Numbered from the stretch's first letter, positions 26,877-36,007 are shown. The stretch is DNA of 64,000 bases from Falsibacillus albus (GCF_003668575.1 NZ_RCVZ01000003.1:132430-196429); one strand, 5' to 3'. The notes: generated by a model not told the origin, from the letters alone. Made by a program: numbers and translations.

Positions 26877-29817
26877 CCTGCTCGCCTGCCCAACTTTTCA
26901 CTTGTTCAATGGATGGAACCCGATATGGTTTGATAACTTTTCCGTTTTTCATATATCCAAACTCCTCCATTTTTCTGCTTATTTCCCTGTCGATTGCAAT
27001 GACGGAATCATCGACGGCAGACCTCGTATTCTCACCGTCAAACACGACTTTGTTCCAGATATTGCTCAGTTCCCTTTCCACCATGTAAGCCCCTGGCGTC
27101 TTCGGAACTTCTTTTAAATACTTCCATTGCTCAAGGATGACCTTCTTGTCCTCTTCCGGCCATGGCAAATTTTTAAATGCTTCAATATTGGCTGTATTCC
27201 ACATATATTCAGGTCCATAAAGCGTCTGCAGATTGGTGGCAAATGCCGTCTGTGTCTCCTTGGACATCCACCATTTCAGTAGTTCCCAGGATTTTTTCTT
27301 ATCCTTTGTCCCTTTGAAAATCATGGCTGATTGCCCCGATCCGGTTGCCCACCTTGCAACGCTTCCATCCGACTGCTTGATTCCAGGCTGAGGAGTGATT
27401 CCCCACCAGCCGGCAATTTCCGGTGCTGCGGAAGTCAATTGAACGTACGTCGTAAAACTGGAAACACCAATCGGCAATGTTGAATACCTGAAGTGGTCGT
27501 AAAAGTTCGGGACTTGCAGCGGCATACTGTATATCGTGTTAAGGTCGGTCATGAATTTAATCGCCTTCAACGATTGCTCGCTGTCGATGTCTGTTTTCAT
27601 TCCGCCATCCTTGTACAAATCACCGTTGAATTGGTAAATGAATGGTGCAGTTGTCTGAAATGGCTTGAATCCACCAGCGCCTGCTATCGGAGTATAGTAA
27701 TTCATCCCGACACGCTGCAGTTCCGGCAGGATGTCCACAACATCATTCCACGTATCCGGTACCGGGATGTTCAAGGCATTCAAGATGTCTTTCCGGTAAA
27801 ATTGCACAAAGAAATCTTGCGTTTCCGGAAGTGCATAGACCGAATCATCCACCATCATCGGCAGGAATGCCCCCGGTGAAAATTGCTTGCTGAACTTTTC
27901 AAAATCCGGAAATTGGTGCAAGTCCACAGCGGCTCCACGGATGGATAATTCGTATGGCAGCCAGTTGCTGATGCCAAGGGCTACATCTGGCTGCTTTTTC
28001 GCAGCACTTGCCAAAATCAACTTCGATTCATCCGGCATGATGGAAAATTTGACATGAATGCCCGTTTTCGGCGTGAAATTTTGGTCGGCCATATTCTGGA
28101 TCAACTCTACATACTGCCTTGGGCGATTCACCCAAACTTGAATGGTCTTATCATCGGTATCCGAAGCGGTATATGTCCCTGAATGGAACGATAGGAAAAA
28201 CCTCTTTATCCCGAAAGCCGCTTTGGAAAAGAAATTGGCTTCAGCACTTGGAACCTTTTGATTTCCTCCATGGACATAAAATCGATCAATCAGAAGCGGC
28301 TGCTTCTGCATATCAATCAGGAGAGTGCCTAGCAATTGCGACACAGAGGAGGAGCCTTCCGACAGTTCTGTCAATCGGTTCGGTATTTCATCTGGCTTCT
28401 CGTTCAGTGTTCTTAGCTTCTTGGCAGCAAGCTTCAAAGACACGACTTCTCTTGGATCTTTTTTCGAGCTGCTGAGGCTCTTGACGTATTTGCTTTCATC
28501 CTCCAAAGCCTTCTCCCACCCGGCAACCCGCTTTTTAATATCTGGGATGTACTCGCTGATCTTCCAATCGCGGGAACGATCCATTTGATTTCCCGTAAGC
28601 TTTTTGATCGAAAGCGATAAATCTTCAATTCCTTTCATTACTTCATTCGTGGTATTGAATACTTCTTCATACGGCGAAGCATCCGCTTCAAGTGAAAGCG
28701 TGTGCTTCCCTTTTGAGAAATAAAATAGATATGGATGGCCTTTAACATTGCTTAAGGTCACATTCGACCAATCTTTTGTATAGTCAAAGGTATAATGCGC
28801 AACTTCTTTAAATGGAACGGATCCATCGATGAATACTTTTCTGAATACTGGTCCGCCTGTCTCCTTATTCTGCTGGACTTTGAAGGTGAGTCGATAATAT
28901 CCGGCCTTTTTGATATCGACGCCCCAGTCTACCCGCTGTCCGCTTTCATCCCAAGACTCCCCGCCGAATGAATTGAGCAAAAGAAGCTTAGCATCATTCG
29001 GTTTGACGGAAGCATCCTGTACAGCCATCGGCCTTGTATAGGAGCTGTTTTTGGATTGGGGAATTTCAGCTTCTTGCGTTATCATTTCATCGACTGCCGG
29101 CTGATCATGATGACTTTTTATGTATTGCTTATACGTTGGAACTTCAGTCGGGGAATGTACTTTGATGCTTCCGATGAGCATCTCTCCGCGCAGGTTGGAA
29201 AGGGTGATTTCGTTCATCCCTTTTTTCAAATGATACTTCAATGCATCCGGCTGGAGATGGCTTGCATCCTCAGCACTGATTGTTTCCCATTTAGCGATCG
29301 CCTTTTGCTTCGGAATGATTTCATTTCCAAAGCGATCTTTTTCAAATTTAGATTTTACATTTTCCCAGCTCTTCGGGAAGACGATCCGCCTGCTTTCATA
29401 GTAGGGAAACTCTCCATTGACTTTGATTGAGCCCTCTATTGGAACAACCTCTTTATTTAATGGAAAATAATCGAATGAAATTTCGTATAAACCATCTTCT
29501 TTGACATCGACCTCAAACGAGGCAGAATTATGATTATGCCAATAGAAAACACGATCTCCATAACCTTTGCTTTTCGCTTCAGGGAGTAAATCCTTTTCAT
29601 CCATACCTTTAAAATCTGACGGATGGACAGTCGCCTCGAAATCCGAGGCACTGCCCAATCCATCATTTTTCCAATTTTCGAGGACGGTATGATAGCGATC
29701 TTCCACCACTTTTTGAGCAGGCTGTACGACGCTTTTCGTATCCTCCGCCTTTGCAAACCCTTGCGGAATGATGAGGAAAAAAATCATCATCAGCCAAATC
29801 AATTTTCTGAATTTCAT
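26866..29817 (-). CDS. Very large extracellular solute-binding protein with N-terminal carbohydrate-binding-like domains
   Basis: A 983-residue exported protein, more than twice the usual size of a sugar-binding protein. The signal peptide ([20 protein letters not shown]) has no lipobox Cys, so it is not an ordinary lipoprotein. Residues about 60-220 and 255-390 are beta-sandwich-like modules ([40 protein letters not shown]) resembling carbohydrate-binding modules. Residues 400-530 are helical. About residue 565 onwards is a family-1 binding protein ([60 protein letters not shown]). It should capture a large or polymeric glycan at the cell surface. GGGGAGG 8 nt before the ATG fixes the start. 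Confidence 0.85.
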   Translation of the reverse strand: MKFRKLIWLMMIFFLIIPQGFAKAEDTKSVVQPAQKVVEDRYHTVLENWKNDGLGSASDFEATVHPSDFKGMDEKDLLPEAKSKGYGDRVFYWHNHNSASFEVDVKEDGLYEISFDYFPLNKEVVPIEGSIKVNGEFPYYESRRIVFPKSWENVKSKFEKDRFGNEIIPKQKAIAKWETISAEDASHLQPDALKYHLKKGMNEITLSNLRGEMLIGSIKVHSPTEVPTYKQYIKSHHDQPAVDEMITQEAEIPQSKNSSYTRPMAVQDASVKPNDAKLLLLNSFGGESWDESGQRVDWGVDIKKAGYYRLTFKVQQNKETGGPVFRKVFIDGSVPFKEVAHYTFDYTKDWSNVTLSNVKGHPYLFYFSKGKHTLSLEADASPYEEVFNTTNEVMKGIEDLSLSIKKLTGNQMDRSRDWKISEYIPDIKKRVAGWEKALEDESKYVKSLSSSKKDPREVVSLKLAAKKLRTLNEKPDEIPNRLTELSEGSSSVSQLLGTLLIDMQKQPLLIDRFYVHGGNQKVPSAEANFFSKAAFGIKRFFLSFHSGTYTASDTDDKTIQVWVNRPRQYVELIQNMADQNFTPKTGIHVKFSIMPDESKLILASAAKKQPDVALGISNWLPYELSIRGAAVDLHQFPDFEKFSKQFSPGAFLPMMVDDSVYALPETQDFFVQFYRKDILNALNIPVPDTWNDVVDILPELQRVGMNYYTPIAGAGGFKPFQTTAPFIYQFNGDLYKDGGMKTDIDSEQSLKAIKFMTDLNTIYSMPLQVPNFYDHFRYSTLPIGVSSFTTYVQLTSAAPEIAGWWGITPQPGIKQSDGSVARWATGSGQSAMIFKGTKDKKKSWELLKWWMSKETQTAFATNLQTLYGPEYMWNTANIEAFKNLPWPEEDKKVILEQWKYLKEVPKTPGAYMVERELSNIWNKVVFDGENTRSAVDDSVIAIDREISRKMEEFGYMKNGKVIKPYRVPSIEQVKSWAGEQDEK

Positions 29818-29845
29818 ACAATCAACCTCCCCGAAAAATTGAGCA

Positions 29846-31204
29846 TTACTTATTTAAAGAATCCATCGCTTCTTTTGTCTTTTGATCTGCCATTTGATCC
29901 AGTTGTTTCGCATAATCTTCCACTTTCAAGTCGCCCTTCACAAAACTATCCATCAATTGGCCGACCGTTGCGTTCTCATTGTCTCCCGCTTTGACCCCGG
30001 TTTGTCCTTCAAACCTTGCATCTACGTAGCCAGGAATGATTTTGACCGGCTCGACAATCGCATTATCGAGGTTGTCATATGCTGTACGGATCCCCGGGAC
30101 ATCTTGGATGGAGAAGAACTCATCCAAAACATCTTTGTCAGTGCTTACAGGAAGCGTGTTCATCATCTTTCCTTTTTCATCTGCGATTTTCATTCGTTTC
30201 ATGAATCCTTCTTTTCCAAATGACATCCATTTTGCAAATTTATAAGCTTCTTCAGGATGTTTGCTTGATTTAGAGATGCCGACAAAGTCATTCGTTACGA
30301 CTGTTCTGCCGCCAGGGATACCGATGAAGTCCCAATCGAAACTTGCATCTTGAGGAGCTGCCCAAGTACCATCCCATTTCACAGCCACTCCGCCTTGAAG
30401 CCAAACTTCTTCTGGGTTTTCGCCTTTGAAGTTCGCTTTTTGCTCATCCGTCAACGTTTCATACGTGTAGCCATTTGTGGCAAATTCCTTCGCAAGGTTC
30501 ACACCTTTGATGAACTCCTTGCTATCAAGCGAATATTGTCCATCCTTATACGTATACCAGCCCATATCCTTGTTTGCTGCAGCCGGATACCAATCTGAAA
30601 TGGAGAATGGATTATTCAATCCAGCAATCCCTTTATTGATATTGGTGACTTTTTTGACTGCATCTGTAAACTCCTGCAATGAAGGTCCATATTCGGGGTA
30701 GTCCAGATTTGCATCATTAAACAAATCTTTATTGACGAAATATCCAAGGAAATGCTGTGCATATGGGACTGCATAAACTTTTCCATTATAAGTGGCAGAG
30801 TCGCGCACCGCCTTCGAAATTTTGGCAAAGTCCTTGTCCTTTTCCGTCATTTTTGTGATGTCCATCAGCCAATTATTAGACAGCGCCAATGGGATTTGCG
30901 GCAGTGCAAACACATCCGGCATTTTTCCGCCGCTTGCTGCAGCCGACAACGTACCATTCCAATCGGAGGTGCTGATGGATTCATCGATTTTTACCTTGAT
31001 ATCCGGATTTTTTTCTTCAAATGCCTTGATCATCAAACGCTCCAGATTTTGTTCCTTTTCAGTCCCGAGCGTCCAGCTGGCAAATGAAATGGTTACCGGG
31101 TCCTTGCTGCTTTCCTTGTCAGAACTCGCTTTTTCCTTTGAGCTGCAGGCAGCCAAAGAAAGTGCCAATGCAGCCGAAACTGCCACAGAAACTATCTTTT
31201 TCAT
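29846..31204 (-). CDS. Extracellular solute-binding lipoprotein, family 1
   Basis: A 452-residue lipoprotein with a lipobox (LSLAACSS) and family-1 features (VTISFASWTLGTEKEQNLER, GKMPDVFALPQIPLALSNNW, EEVWLQGGVAVKWDGTWAAP). The ATG at 31204 follows an AAGGGTGG site; upstream in-frame codons are excluded. It lies between the GH35-like gene and the 983-residue binding-protein gene. Since the cluster has two permease pairs, this protein may serve either pair, perhaps the one at 18.7-20.5 kb that has no adjacent binding protein. Confidence 0.9.
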   Translation of the reverse strand: MKKIVSVAVSAALALSLAACSSKEKASSDKESSKDPVTISFASWTLGTEKEQNLERLMIKAFEEKNPDIKVKIDESISTSDWNGTLSAAASGGKMPDVFALPQIPLALSNNWLMDITKMTEKDKDFAKISKAVRDSATYNGKVYAVPYAQHFLGYFVNKDLFNDANLDYPEYGPSLQEFTDAVKKVTNINKGIAGLNNPFSISDWYPAAANKDMGWYTYKDGQYSLDSKEFIKGVNLAKEFATNGYTYETLTDEQKANFKGENPEEVWLQGGVAVKWDGTWAAPQDASFDWDFIGIPGGRTVVTNDFVGISKSSKHPEEAYKFAKWMSFGKEGFMKRMKIADEKGKMMNTLPVSTDKDVLDEFFSIQDVPGIRTAYDNLDNAIVEPVKIIPGYVDARFEGQTGVKAGDNENATVGQLMDSFVKGDLKVEDYAKQLDQMADQKTKEAMDSLNK

Positions 31205-31354
31205 ACATTTCCCACCCTTTTCCTTTGTTTTTTTTGGCTCTTTTCGTAAAGTTTGCTGCGATTTCAAAGGTTGATAGTCGTTGATTCATCCTTTTCTTTC
31301 AAACAATCTTTTAGAAAACAGCCTATTTGTATTAACGGCTTTGATAGCCTGTTA

Positions 31355-33724
31355 CTACCTTTGTTGAAGTTGAAAGTGAATGGTTGCCGTCGGATTTGAT
31401 TTCCGCATCCGGACAATGAACTCTTGATTTGATGCTTTAGAAACCTCAACCATTCCATTGCTCATCGGCTCCCAAGTCTTCGAAATGAATTTGAATTCTT
31501 CTTGCTGCTGAACCATTCTTACATCGAATTTCAATTCATGCTCGGTATTGGCCGATCCAAAAATTTCACCTGTTCCGAATACCAGCTTCAGATCATCGTG
31601 AAGTTCCACCTGATAAGGGAGCATCAGTCCACTTCGGGGCGGAACGACAATTTTCTTTCCGCCAAACAGAAGTTGATTTTTATATTCAATGACAGTCTCT
31701 TTTTCGTATTCGTCAAAATTCTGGAGGAAAAAGAACTGTGTCCCTTCGTCACTCTTCCGGACACTGATATCCACCTCATCCTGAAGGCGGAAGCGGGAAT
31801 GCACGCCTGCTTTCTCGGCAAGCCTTTTAACCACTGAATTTTTATGATAAAAATCAATTTCCATCCCGATTCCAAACATCGTCAACATGCCTTTTCCGAT
31901 CTTTTTCTGGAAGGCAGCCGCTTCTTTTTCCTCATGTTCTATCCACCCGAAAGCCCCTTCCCGGACTTCATATGTTTCAATAAACGCAGCACTTACACTA
32001 TCGATTCCGGCAACATTGACAAAACCGTGATGTTCCGTCCCCTTTATCCGTACATCGATGAAGTCCCTTAAGATGGTGCAAGGCTTGTTCCTCAACGTTT
32101 TTGTCGGAATCGTAGGGAATAGGATCAGGTGACCTCCATTTTGCAAATATTGCGCCAATTTCCGTTGCACAGGCTCGTCCATCCACTCCGAAGCAAAAAT
32201 CCAAAGCGTCGGCACCTTCCCTGGATCAATCTGCTGCTCATCCAACAAGTTCACACTGTCGAAGATGATATTGTTCGTTCTTAATGCCTTTGCCATTCCG
32301 TTGTATAAAAATGCTTCCCGCCCATGCTGTATTTGGTCGATCATCGATTTTGTATGATCATCATGGAATTCAGTCATGTAATAATCCGGATAAAATCCTA
32401 AATGGGTGTCCACCTCTGGCTTGGTCTCCAGCAATGGTGAATTGAAAACATTGAACATGTTCCCCAAATGCGAGATCACTCGATAATGCGGCCGCATTTC
32501 GCCTTTGGAGGATAAAGGTGCCTGCCATTCATGCCTCCTCCCCAGCAATCCGATATTTTCATAGTTTTCTCCACCCGAAAACATATAGTAATTGATTCCG
32601 TTCATTCCGTCTGCCACACATAACCGGGTGGTCAAGTCGAATGCCGATGGCTGCAGCCTCGGTTTATCATGACTGCATCCCCCTTGGAATTCTGCAGAAA
32701 ACAATGGCTGTTCCTTCCATTGGATGGCTTTTGTAAATGAGTTGGCGAGTACGATATCAATGAAGTTGTCGTATTCGATATTGCCGATATAATAGTCTCC
32801 CGCCATCAATACATTTTCTATTTTTGCCGCTTCAAGCAACTGGGATATCCCAATTGGATACATCGTCCCTCGTTTGACAATATCGATTGTATGGAACCCG
32901 TGGATATTTACGACAAAAGGAATAGTTATTCCCTTTTGTTCAACTGATTCTTTCAAGTATTCTATGAATCTGCGATAATGCTGGCGCAGAAAAAGACTGA
33001 ATTCATTCCTGAGTGAGAATGCATCATTCTCTTCTGGCTTTTTGACAATGGAATGAGTGAGTTCATGAATGTTGGAAGATGGTCTATTGAACTCTAATTC
33101 AAATTGTTCATCGCTGTATTTGCTTCTTATGTAGCCTTCAAATTGAGCTAAAGTCGATTCATTGTAATCCGGCTGGTTAATGACCCAATGAAACATCCCG
33201 ACCTCATTGTCCAATTGAAAAAGAATGACCGGTCCTCCATTTCCCGCCTGATATGGTGCGATTACCGCACAGACAGCCTCATACCATTTCTCCACCTTTT
33301 CAAGGAAAAGTGGATGCATATAGCTGACCACACGAGTAGGATGCATTTCCCCTTCACTCGTTTGCGCAAGTGCTTCAGGATACTTTTCAATGAACCATGT
33401 CGGTACACCGTGATCAATGATTTCTGCCATGACATACGGACCTGGCCGAACAAGGCAGTACATGCCTTCTTCCTTGACGATCTGGAGGAAAGTATGAAAA
33501 TCCTTTTCCGGCCTCGTCTCCCCAGTCAAATCTATGGCGCCTTCTTCCGCTTCATGAAATATCCAAGGTACATATGTACTGATCATATTTGCACCTGCGG
33601 CTTTGATCTGTCTGATTCTGTCTCTCCAATCCTGTTTGGGAACCCTAAAATAATGAAGTTCTCCCCCAAAAATGAAGGAATCTTTATCATTGACCGTTAT
33701 CTTTCCGGCATTTACATTGATCAT
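31355..33724 (-). CDS. GH35-like glycosidase/glycosyltransferase, paralogue 1
   Basis: A 789-residue cytoplasmic protein with a GH35-type barrel (GGELHYFRVP, STYVPWIFHEA, LVRPGPYVMAEI). The acid/base Glu174 is in FQLDNEVGMF and the probable nucleophile Glu345 in FSAEFQGGC. A glutamine-amidotransferase-like domain (about 440-560) and beta-sandwich domains follow. It is co-linear with the protein at 14.9-17.3 kb over its length. GGGGGGA seven bases upstream fixes the ATG. It is the first enzyme gene after lacI, so it should be highly expressed on induction. Galactosidase is the default label; activity on beta-1,2-glucan is suggested only by context. Confidence 0.85.
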   Translation of the reverse strand: MINVNAGKITVNDKDSFIFGGELHYFRVPKQDWRDRIRQIKAAGANMISTYVPWIFHEAEEGAIDLTGETRPEKDFHTFLQIVKEEGMYCLVRPGPYVMAEIIDHGVPTWFIEKYPEALAQTSEGEMHPTRVVSYMHPLFLEKVEKWYEAVCAVIAPYQAGNGGPVILFQLDNEVGMFHWVINQPDYNESTLAQFEGYIRSKYSDEQFELEFNRPSSNIHELTHSIVKKPEENDAFSLRNEFSLFLRQHYRRFIEYLKESVEQKGITIPFVVNIHGFHTIDIVKRGTMYPIGISQLLEAAKIENVLMAGDYYIGNIEYDNFIDIVLANSFTKAIQWKEQPLFSAEFQGGCSHDKPRLQPSAFDLTTRLCVADGMNGINYYMFSGGENYENIGLLGRRHEWQAPLSSKGEMRPHYRVISHLGNMFNVFNSPLLETKPEVDTHLGFYPDYYMTEFHDDHTKSMIDQIQHGREAFLYNGMAKALRTNNIIFDSVNLLDEQQIDPGKVPTLWIFASEWMDEPVQRKLAQYLQNGGHLILFPTIPTKTLRNKPCTILRDFIDVRIKGTEHHGFVNVAGIDSVSAAFIETYEVREGAFGWIEHEEKEAAAFQKKIGKGMLTMFGIGMEIDFYHKNSVVKRLAEKAGVHSRFRLQDEVDISVRKSDEGTQFFFLQNFDEYEKETVIEYKNQLLFGGKKIVVPPRSGLMLPYQVELHDDLKLVFGTGEIFGSANTEHELKFDVRMVQQQEEFKFISKTWEPMSNGMVEVSKASNQEFIVRMRKSNPTATIHFQLQQR

Positions 33725-33739
33725 TTTTTTATCCCCCCA

Positions 33740-34711
33740 TTAACCTGAATTTCTTTTCATGAAATCAACTTTTATGGAAGCCAGCTCATTATCCGGTTTC
33801 CGCTCTATCATATCGAACAGCGTATGCGCAGCATTTATCCCCCATTCTTTCCTTGGAATCCGCATGGTTGTGAGAGATGGCGTAAAATACTGTGCAACAT
33901 TGATATCATCAAAGCCGATGATGGAAATGTCCTCTGGTACGTTTAACCCATATTCCTGGATAGCCCTGATGGCTCCCATCGCCATTTCATCATTTGCACA
34001 TAAGAATGCGGTCGGGATTCCCGATTTGTCCTTCTCCATGCGTATTTTCATGGCTTGGTATCCACTTTCTTCGGTGAAATCCGCCCTTAATAAATCCTCG
34101 ATCTGAAAAGGGATTTTTCCTTTCAAGAGCTCTTCGCGAAAGCCTGACAACCGCTGCTCACCATCATATGATTCTTCTGAACCGGCAATGAATCCCAACC
34201 TCTTATGTCCTGATTCAATCAGGTATTCTGCTGCCTTCCTCGCGCCTTCATTATTCGGTAAAAGTACATTTTGAATATTAGAATGATTTAATTCCCGATC
34301 AAGAACGACAATGGGGAGCTTTTCACTTGCCAATGAATATAAAAGCTCGTCTTCCATGTGGTAATTTAATACAATCGCTCCATCCACGTAGCGTTCAACG
34401 AGCATTCGGTGCCGGTCTACAGAGGAACTGACCACCAGCTCATATCCCTTTTCCATCACCACATCCTGAATGCCCTCCATCATGTCGTTAAAAAACGGAC
34501 CTGTAAAACCGCTCAAAAACAAGCCAATGATCTTCGTTTTTTGTTCTTTTAAATTCTTGGCGGGGCCGTTTGGACGATATCCGATTTCCTTTGCTGCATC
34601 CATTACTTTTTTTCTCGTGTCCACCGCAACCAGGGGATTCCCATTTATCGAGTATGATGCGGTCGAGACACTTACCCCCGCATGCTTTGCCACATCCTTC
34701 AGCGTTGCCAA
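33740..34711 (-). CDS. LacI-family transcriptional regulator, probable autoregulator of the glucan cluster
   Basis: A 323-residue LacI protein: helix-turn-helix ATLKDVAKHAGVSVSTASYS, a hinge region about residues 45-60, and an effector domain (YVDGAIVLNYH, ISIIGFDDINVAQYFTPSLT). It starts with TTG at 34711, supported by a GGGGGA site 7 nt upstream. It is the first gene of the cluster and lies just downstream of three GAAACGTTTC palindromes, the arrangement of an autoregulated operon. The effector is probably a beta-1,2-gluco-oligosaccharide if the cluster assignment is right. Confidence 0.92.
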   Translation of the reverse strand: MATLKDVAKHAGVSVSTASYSINGNPLVAVDTRKKVMDAAKEIGYRPNGPAKNLKEQKTKIIGLFLSGFTGPFFNDMMEGIQDVVMEKGYELVVSSSVDRHRMLVERYVDGAIVLNYHMEDELLYSLASEKLPIVVLDRELNHSNIQNVLLPNNEGARKAAEYLIESGHKRLGFIAGSEESYDGEQRLSGFREELLKGKIPFQIEDLLRADFTEESGYQAMKIRMEKDKSGIPTAFLCANDEMAMGAIRAIQEYGLNVPEDISIIGFDDINVAQYFTPSLTTMRIPRKEWGINAAHTLFDMIERKPDNELASIKVDFMKRNSG

Positions 34712-34728
34712 ATAAAATCCCCCTTATT

Positions 34729-34740
34729 TGAAACGTTTCA
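34729..34740. promoter_or_regulatory. LacI operator TGAAACGTTTCA (site 1)
   Basis: A perfect 12-bp palindrome 18 bp upstream of the lacI start codon. Confidence 0.75.
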
Positions 34741-34776
34741 ATCAATTTTCAAAAAAATATTTGGATAATTATTGAA

Positions 34777-34790
34777 TTGAAACGTTTCAA
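34777..34790. promoter_or_regulatory. LacI operator TTGAAACGTTTCAA (site 2)
   Basis: A perfect 14-bp palindrome about 50 bp from site 1 and 46 bp from site 3, centre to centre, a spacing that would allow looping or cooperative binding. Confidence 0.78.
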
Positions 34791-34823
34791 AAATATGAAT
34801 TTAAAAAACAACAACAAAGTTGT

Positions 34824-34835
34824 CGAAACGTTTCA
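34824..34835. promoter_or_regulatory. LacI operator TCGAAACGTTTCA core (site 3)
   Basis: A perfect GAAACGTTTC core immediately downstream of the promoter -10 box, so a bound repressor would block transcription start or escape. Confidence 0.75.
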
Positions 34836-34852
34836 CTTTTAAGTATGAGCTT

Positions 34853-34881
34853 ATTATAAATCTTAATGTAATCGTTTTCAA
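34853..34881 (-). promoter_or_regulatory. Sigma-A promoter of the lacI-GH35 cluster
   Basis: On the minus strand, TTGAAA at -35 (34876-34881) and a perfect TATAAT at -10 (34853-34858) are separated by 17 bp. Transcription would start near 34845 and give a leader of about 135 nt that carries all three operators. Confidence 0.85.
34867..34880 (-). promoter_or_regulatory. cre site (CcpA) overlapping the -35 box
   Basis: TGAAAACGATTACA fits the cre consensus TGWAANCGNTNWCA at every position and overlaps the -35 element. CcpA with HPr-Ser-P would repress the cluster when a preferred sugar is available. Confidence 0.75.
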
Positions 34882-34911
34882 TAGTCTTTTCGTATATTTT
34901 TGACAATTCAA

Positions 34912-34960
34912 AAACATAAAGGGGTGGTCCTTTGGTGCCAGGCACCGAGGGGCCACCCCT
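34912..34960 (-). terminator. Terminator of the esterase gene, with nested GGTGCC palindrome
   Basis: The outer stem is AAAGGGGTGG / CCACCCCTTT. Inside it lies CCTTTGGTGCCAGGCACC (34929-34946), itself a palindrome. On the minus strand T-rich sequence (TTTATGTTTTTG) follows. The same inner sequence is found in the terminator at 46.1 kb. Confidence 0.8.
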
Positions 34961-34964
34961 TTTG

Positions 34965-35633
34965 TTATTTTTTACTGTGGCTCAGCAGCCATTCGAAGAA
35001 TTTCGGATTGCTGTATGTTTCGGTCCAGGAGTCATGCCCTGCCTCTGGATAGACCGTAAATTCGATATTCCCGCCTTTTTGCCTTAACTCATTGACTAAT
35101 TGTTCACTTTCTTCAATGGGAACGATATCGTCTTTTGCACCATGGAATGCCCAAACCGGTACATCTTTAAGTGCTTCCATCCCATCTGAAGATCCCCCGC
35201 CGCAAATAGGGGCAATCGCCGCAAATTGATCGGCATGTTTTTTTCCGATCTCCCAAGTTCCATAGCCGCCCATACTCAATCCTGTCAAGTATATCCGGCT
35301 TTCATCGATCCTGAATTTCGAAATCGTTTCATCCAGCAGCGCCATGACCGCTTCTTCATGAAGAAGCCAATTGGAGTATCGCTCTACTTCCAGTGGACAT
35401 TGCGGAGATACAAGAATGAACGGAAAATCGTGATCTTCTGCAAGCTTGGGAGGTCCATTCCGCTTCACAATTTCAATATCGCTTCCCCGTTCCCCCGCTC
35501 CATGCAAAAAAAGGACGAGTGGATATGTTTGCGTAGAAGTTTCATAGTCTTTCGGAACATGCAAAAGATAATTTAATTTCACATTTTTTAAGATTTGGAT
35601 GTCTTTTTGAAAAGATTGAATGATTTGACTCAT
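34965..35633 (-). CDS. Alpha/beta-hydrolase, predicted esterase/peptidase (phospholipase/carboxylesterase type)
   Basis: A 222-residue cytoplasmic protein of the alpha/beta-hydrolase fold. The oxyanion region is LFLHGAGERGSD, the nucleophile elbow is TGLSMGGYGTW with the catalytic Ser, the Asp is in HGAKDDIVP and the His in EAGHDSW. This dienelactone-hydrolase/COG4099-like group contains carbohydrate and short-chain esterases. It is a single gene with its own terminator, between the glucan cluster and the xylose importer. A role in de-esterifying plant sugars is possible but not shown. Confidence 0.87.
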   Translation of the reverse strand: MSQIIQSFQKDIQILKNVKLNYLLHVPKDYETSTQTYPLVLFLHGAGERGSDIEIVKRNGPPKLAEDHDFPFILVSPQCPLEVERYSNWLLHEEAVMALLDETISKFRIDESRIYLTGLSMGGYGTWEIGKKHADQFAAIAPICGGGSSDGMEALKDVPVWAFHGAKDDIVPIEESEQLVNELRQKGGNIEFTVYPEAGHDSWTETYSNPKFFEWLLSHSKK

Positions 35634-35814
35634 TATGTCCTCCCCTTAATCGTTTATCCTTGTCATTATAATCGCAATTTTGTGAATTCTGCAAGTTGTC
35701 CATGTTCAGATGTTTACGAGGAGGATGGTCGGTTGGCCTTGTGGCTGCTGTAAATAGAGTGAATGAGTCGGTGGTGTCATATTGGGTCGGACTCAATTGA
35801 TACATTGGTTTGAT

Positions 35815-35900
35815 GATTTAATCGGATTTTAGGTCTCCTCCGGACTCTTTGGGACACCCTTTTGACGATTTAATCCGATTTCAGGTCTCAATCATGTTGT
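35815..35900. repeat. Degenerate GATTTAATCSGATTT(T/C)AGGTCTC direct repeat
   Basis: The phrase GATTTAATC.GATTT.AGGTCTC occurs at 35815 and again at 35867, 52 bp apart, with related GGTCTC/GATCTC words further on. The 374-bp gap between the esterase and xylH genes holds this and a terminator; I see no gene. Confidence 0.5.
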
Positions 35901-35977
35901 TGAAAGCTTATTTTGCTGGATACTAGATCTCAAAAAGAGTATTTGAGATCACTCCCCAATCCTGAACCAGTAAATCA

Positions 35978-36003
35978 TAAAAAAACCGCCCCATTCGGGA
36001 CGG
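35978..36003 (-). terminator. Intrinsic terminator after xylH
   Basis: On the minus strand a stem CCGTCCC / GGGGCGG (one G-T pair) with a short AAT-centred loop is followed by seven T residues. It lies 5 bp after the permease stop. Confidence 0.88.
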
Positions 36004-36007
36004 AGTT

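Noticed and set aside
30792-31274. 160-codon frame antisense to the binding-protein gene
   Set aside because: The opposite strand encodes a clear lipoprotein with a lipobox and ribosome binding site.
33188-33748. 186-codon frame antisense to the GH35-like gene
   Set aside because: It is opposite the GH35 active-site region; no signals of its own.
8732-34835. Reading the GAAACGTTTC sites as CcpA cre elements
   Set aside because: The half-sites are two bases closer than in cre; a perfect cre of the proper spacing occurs separately at 34867-34880.
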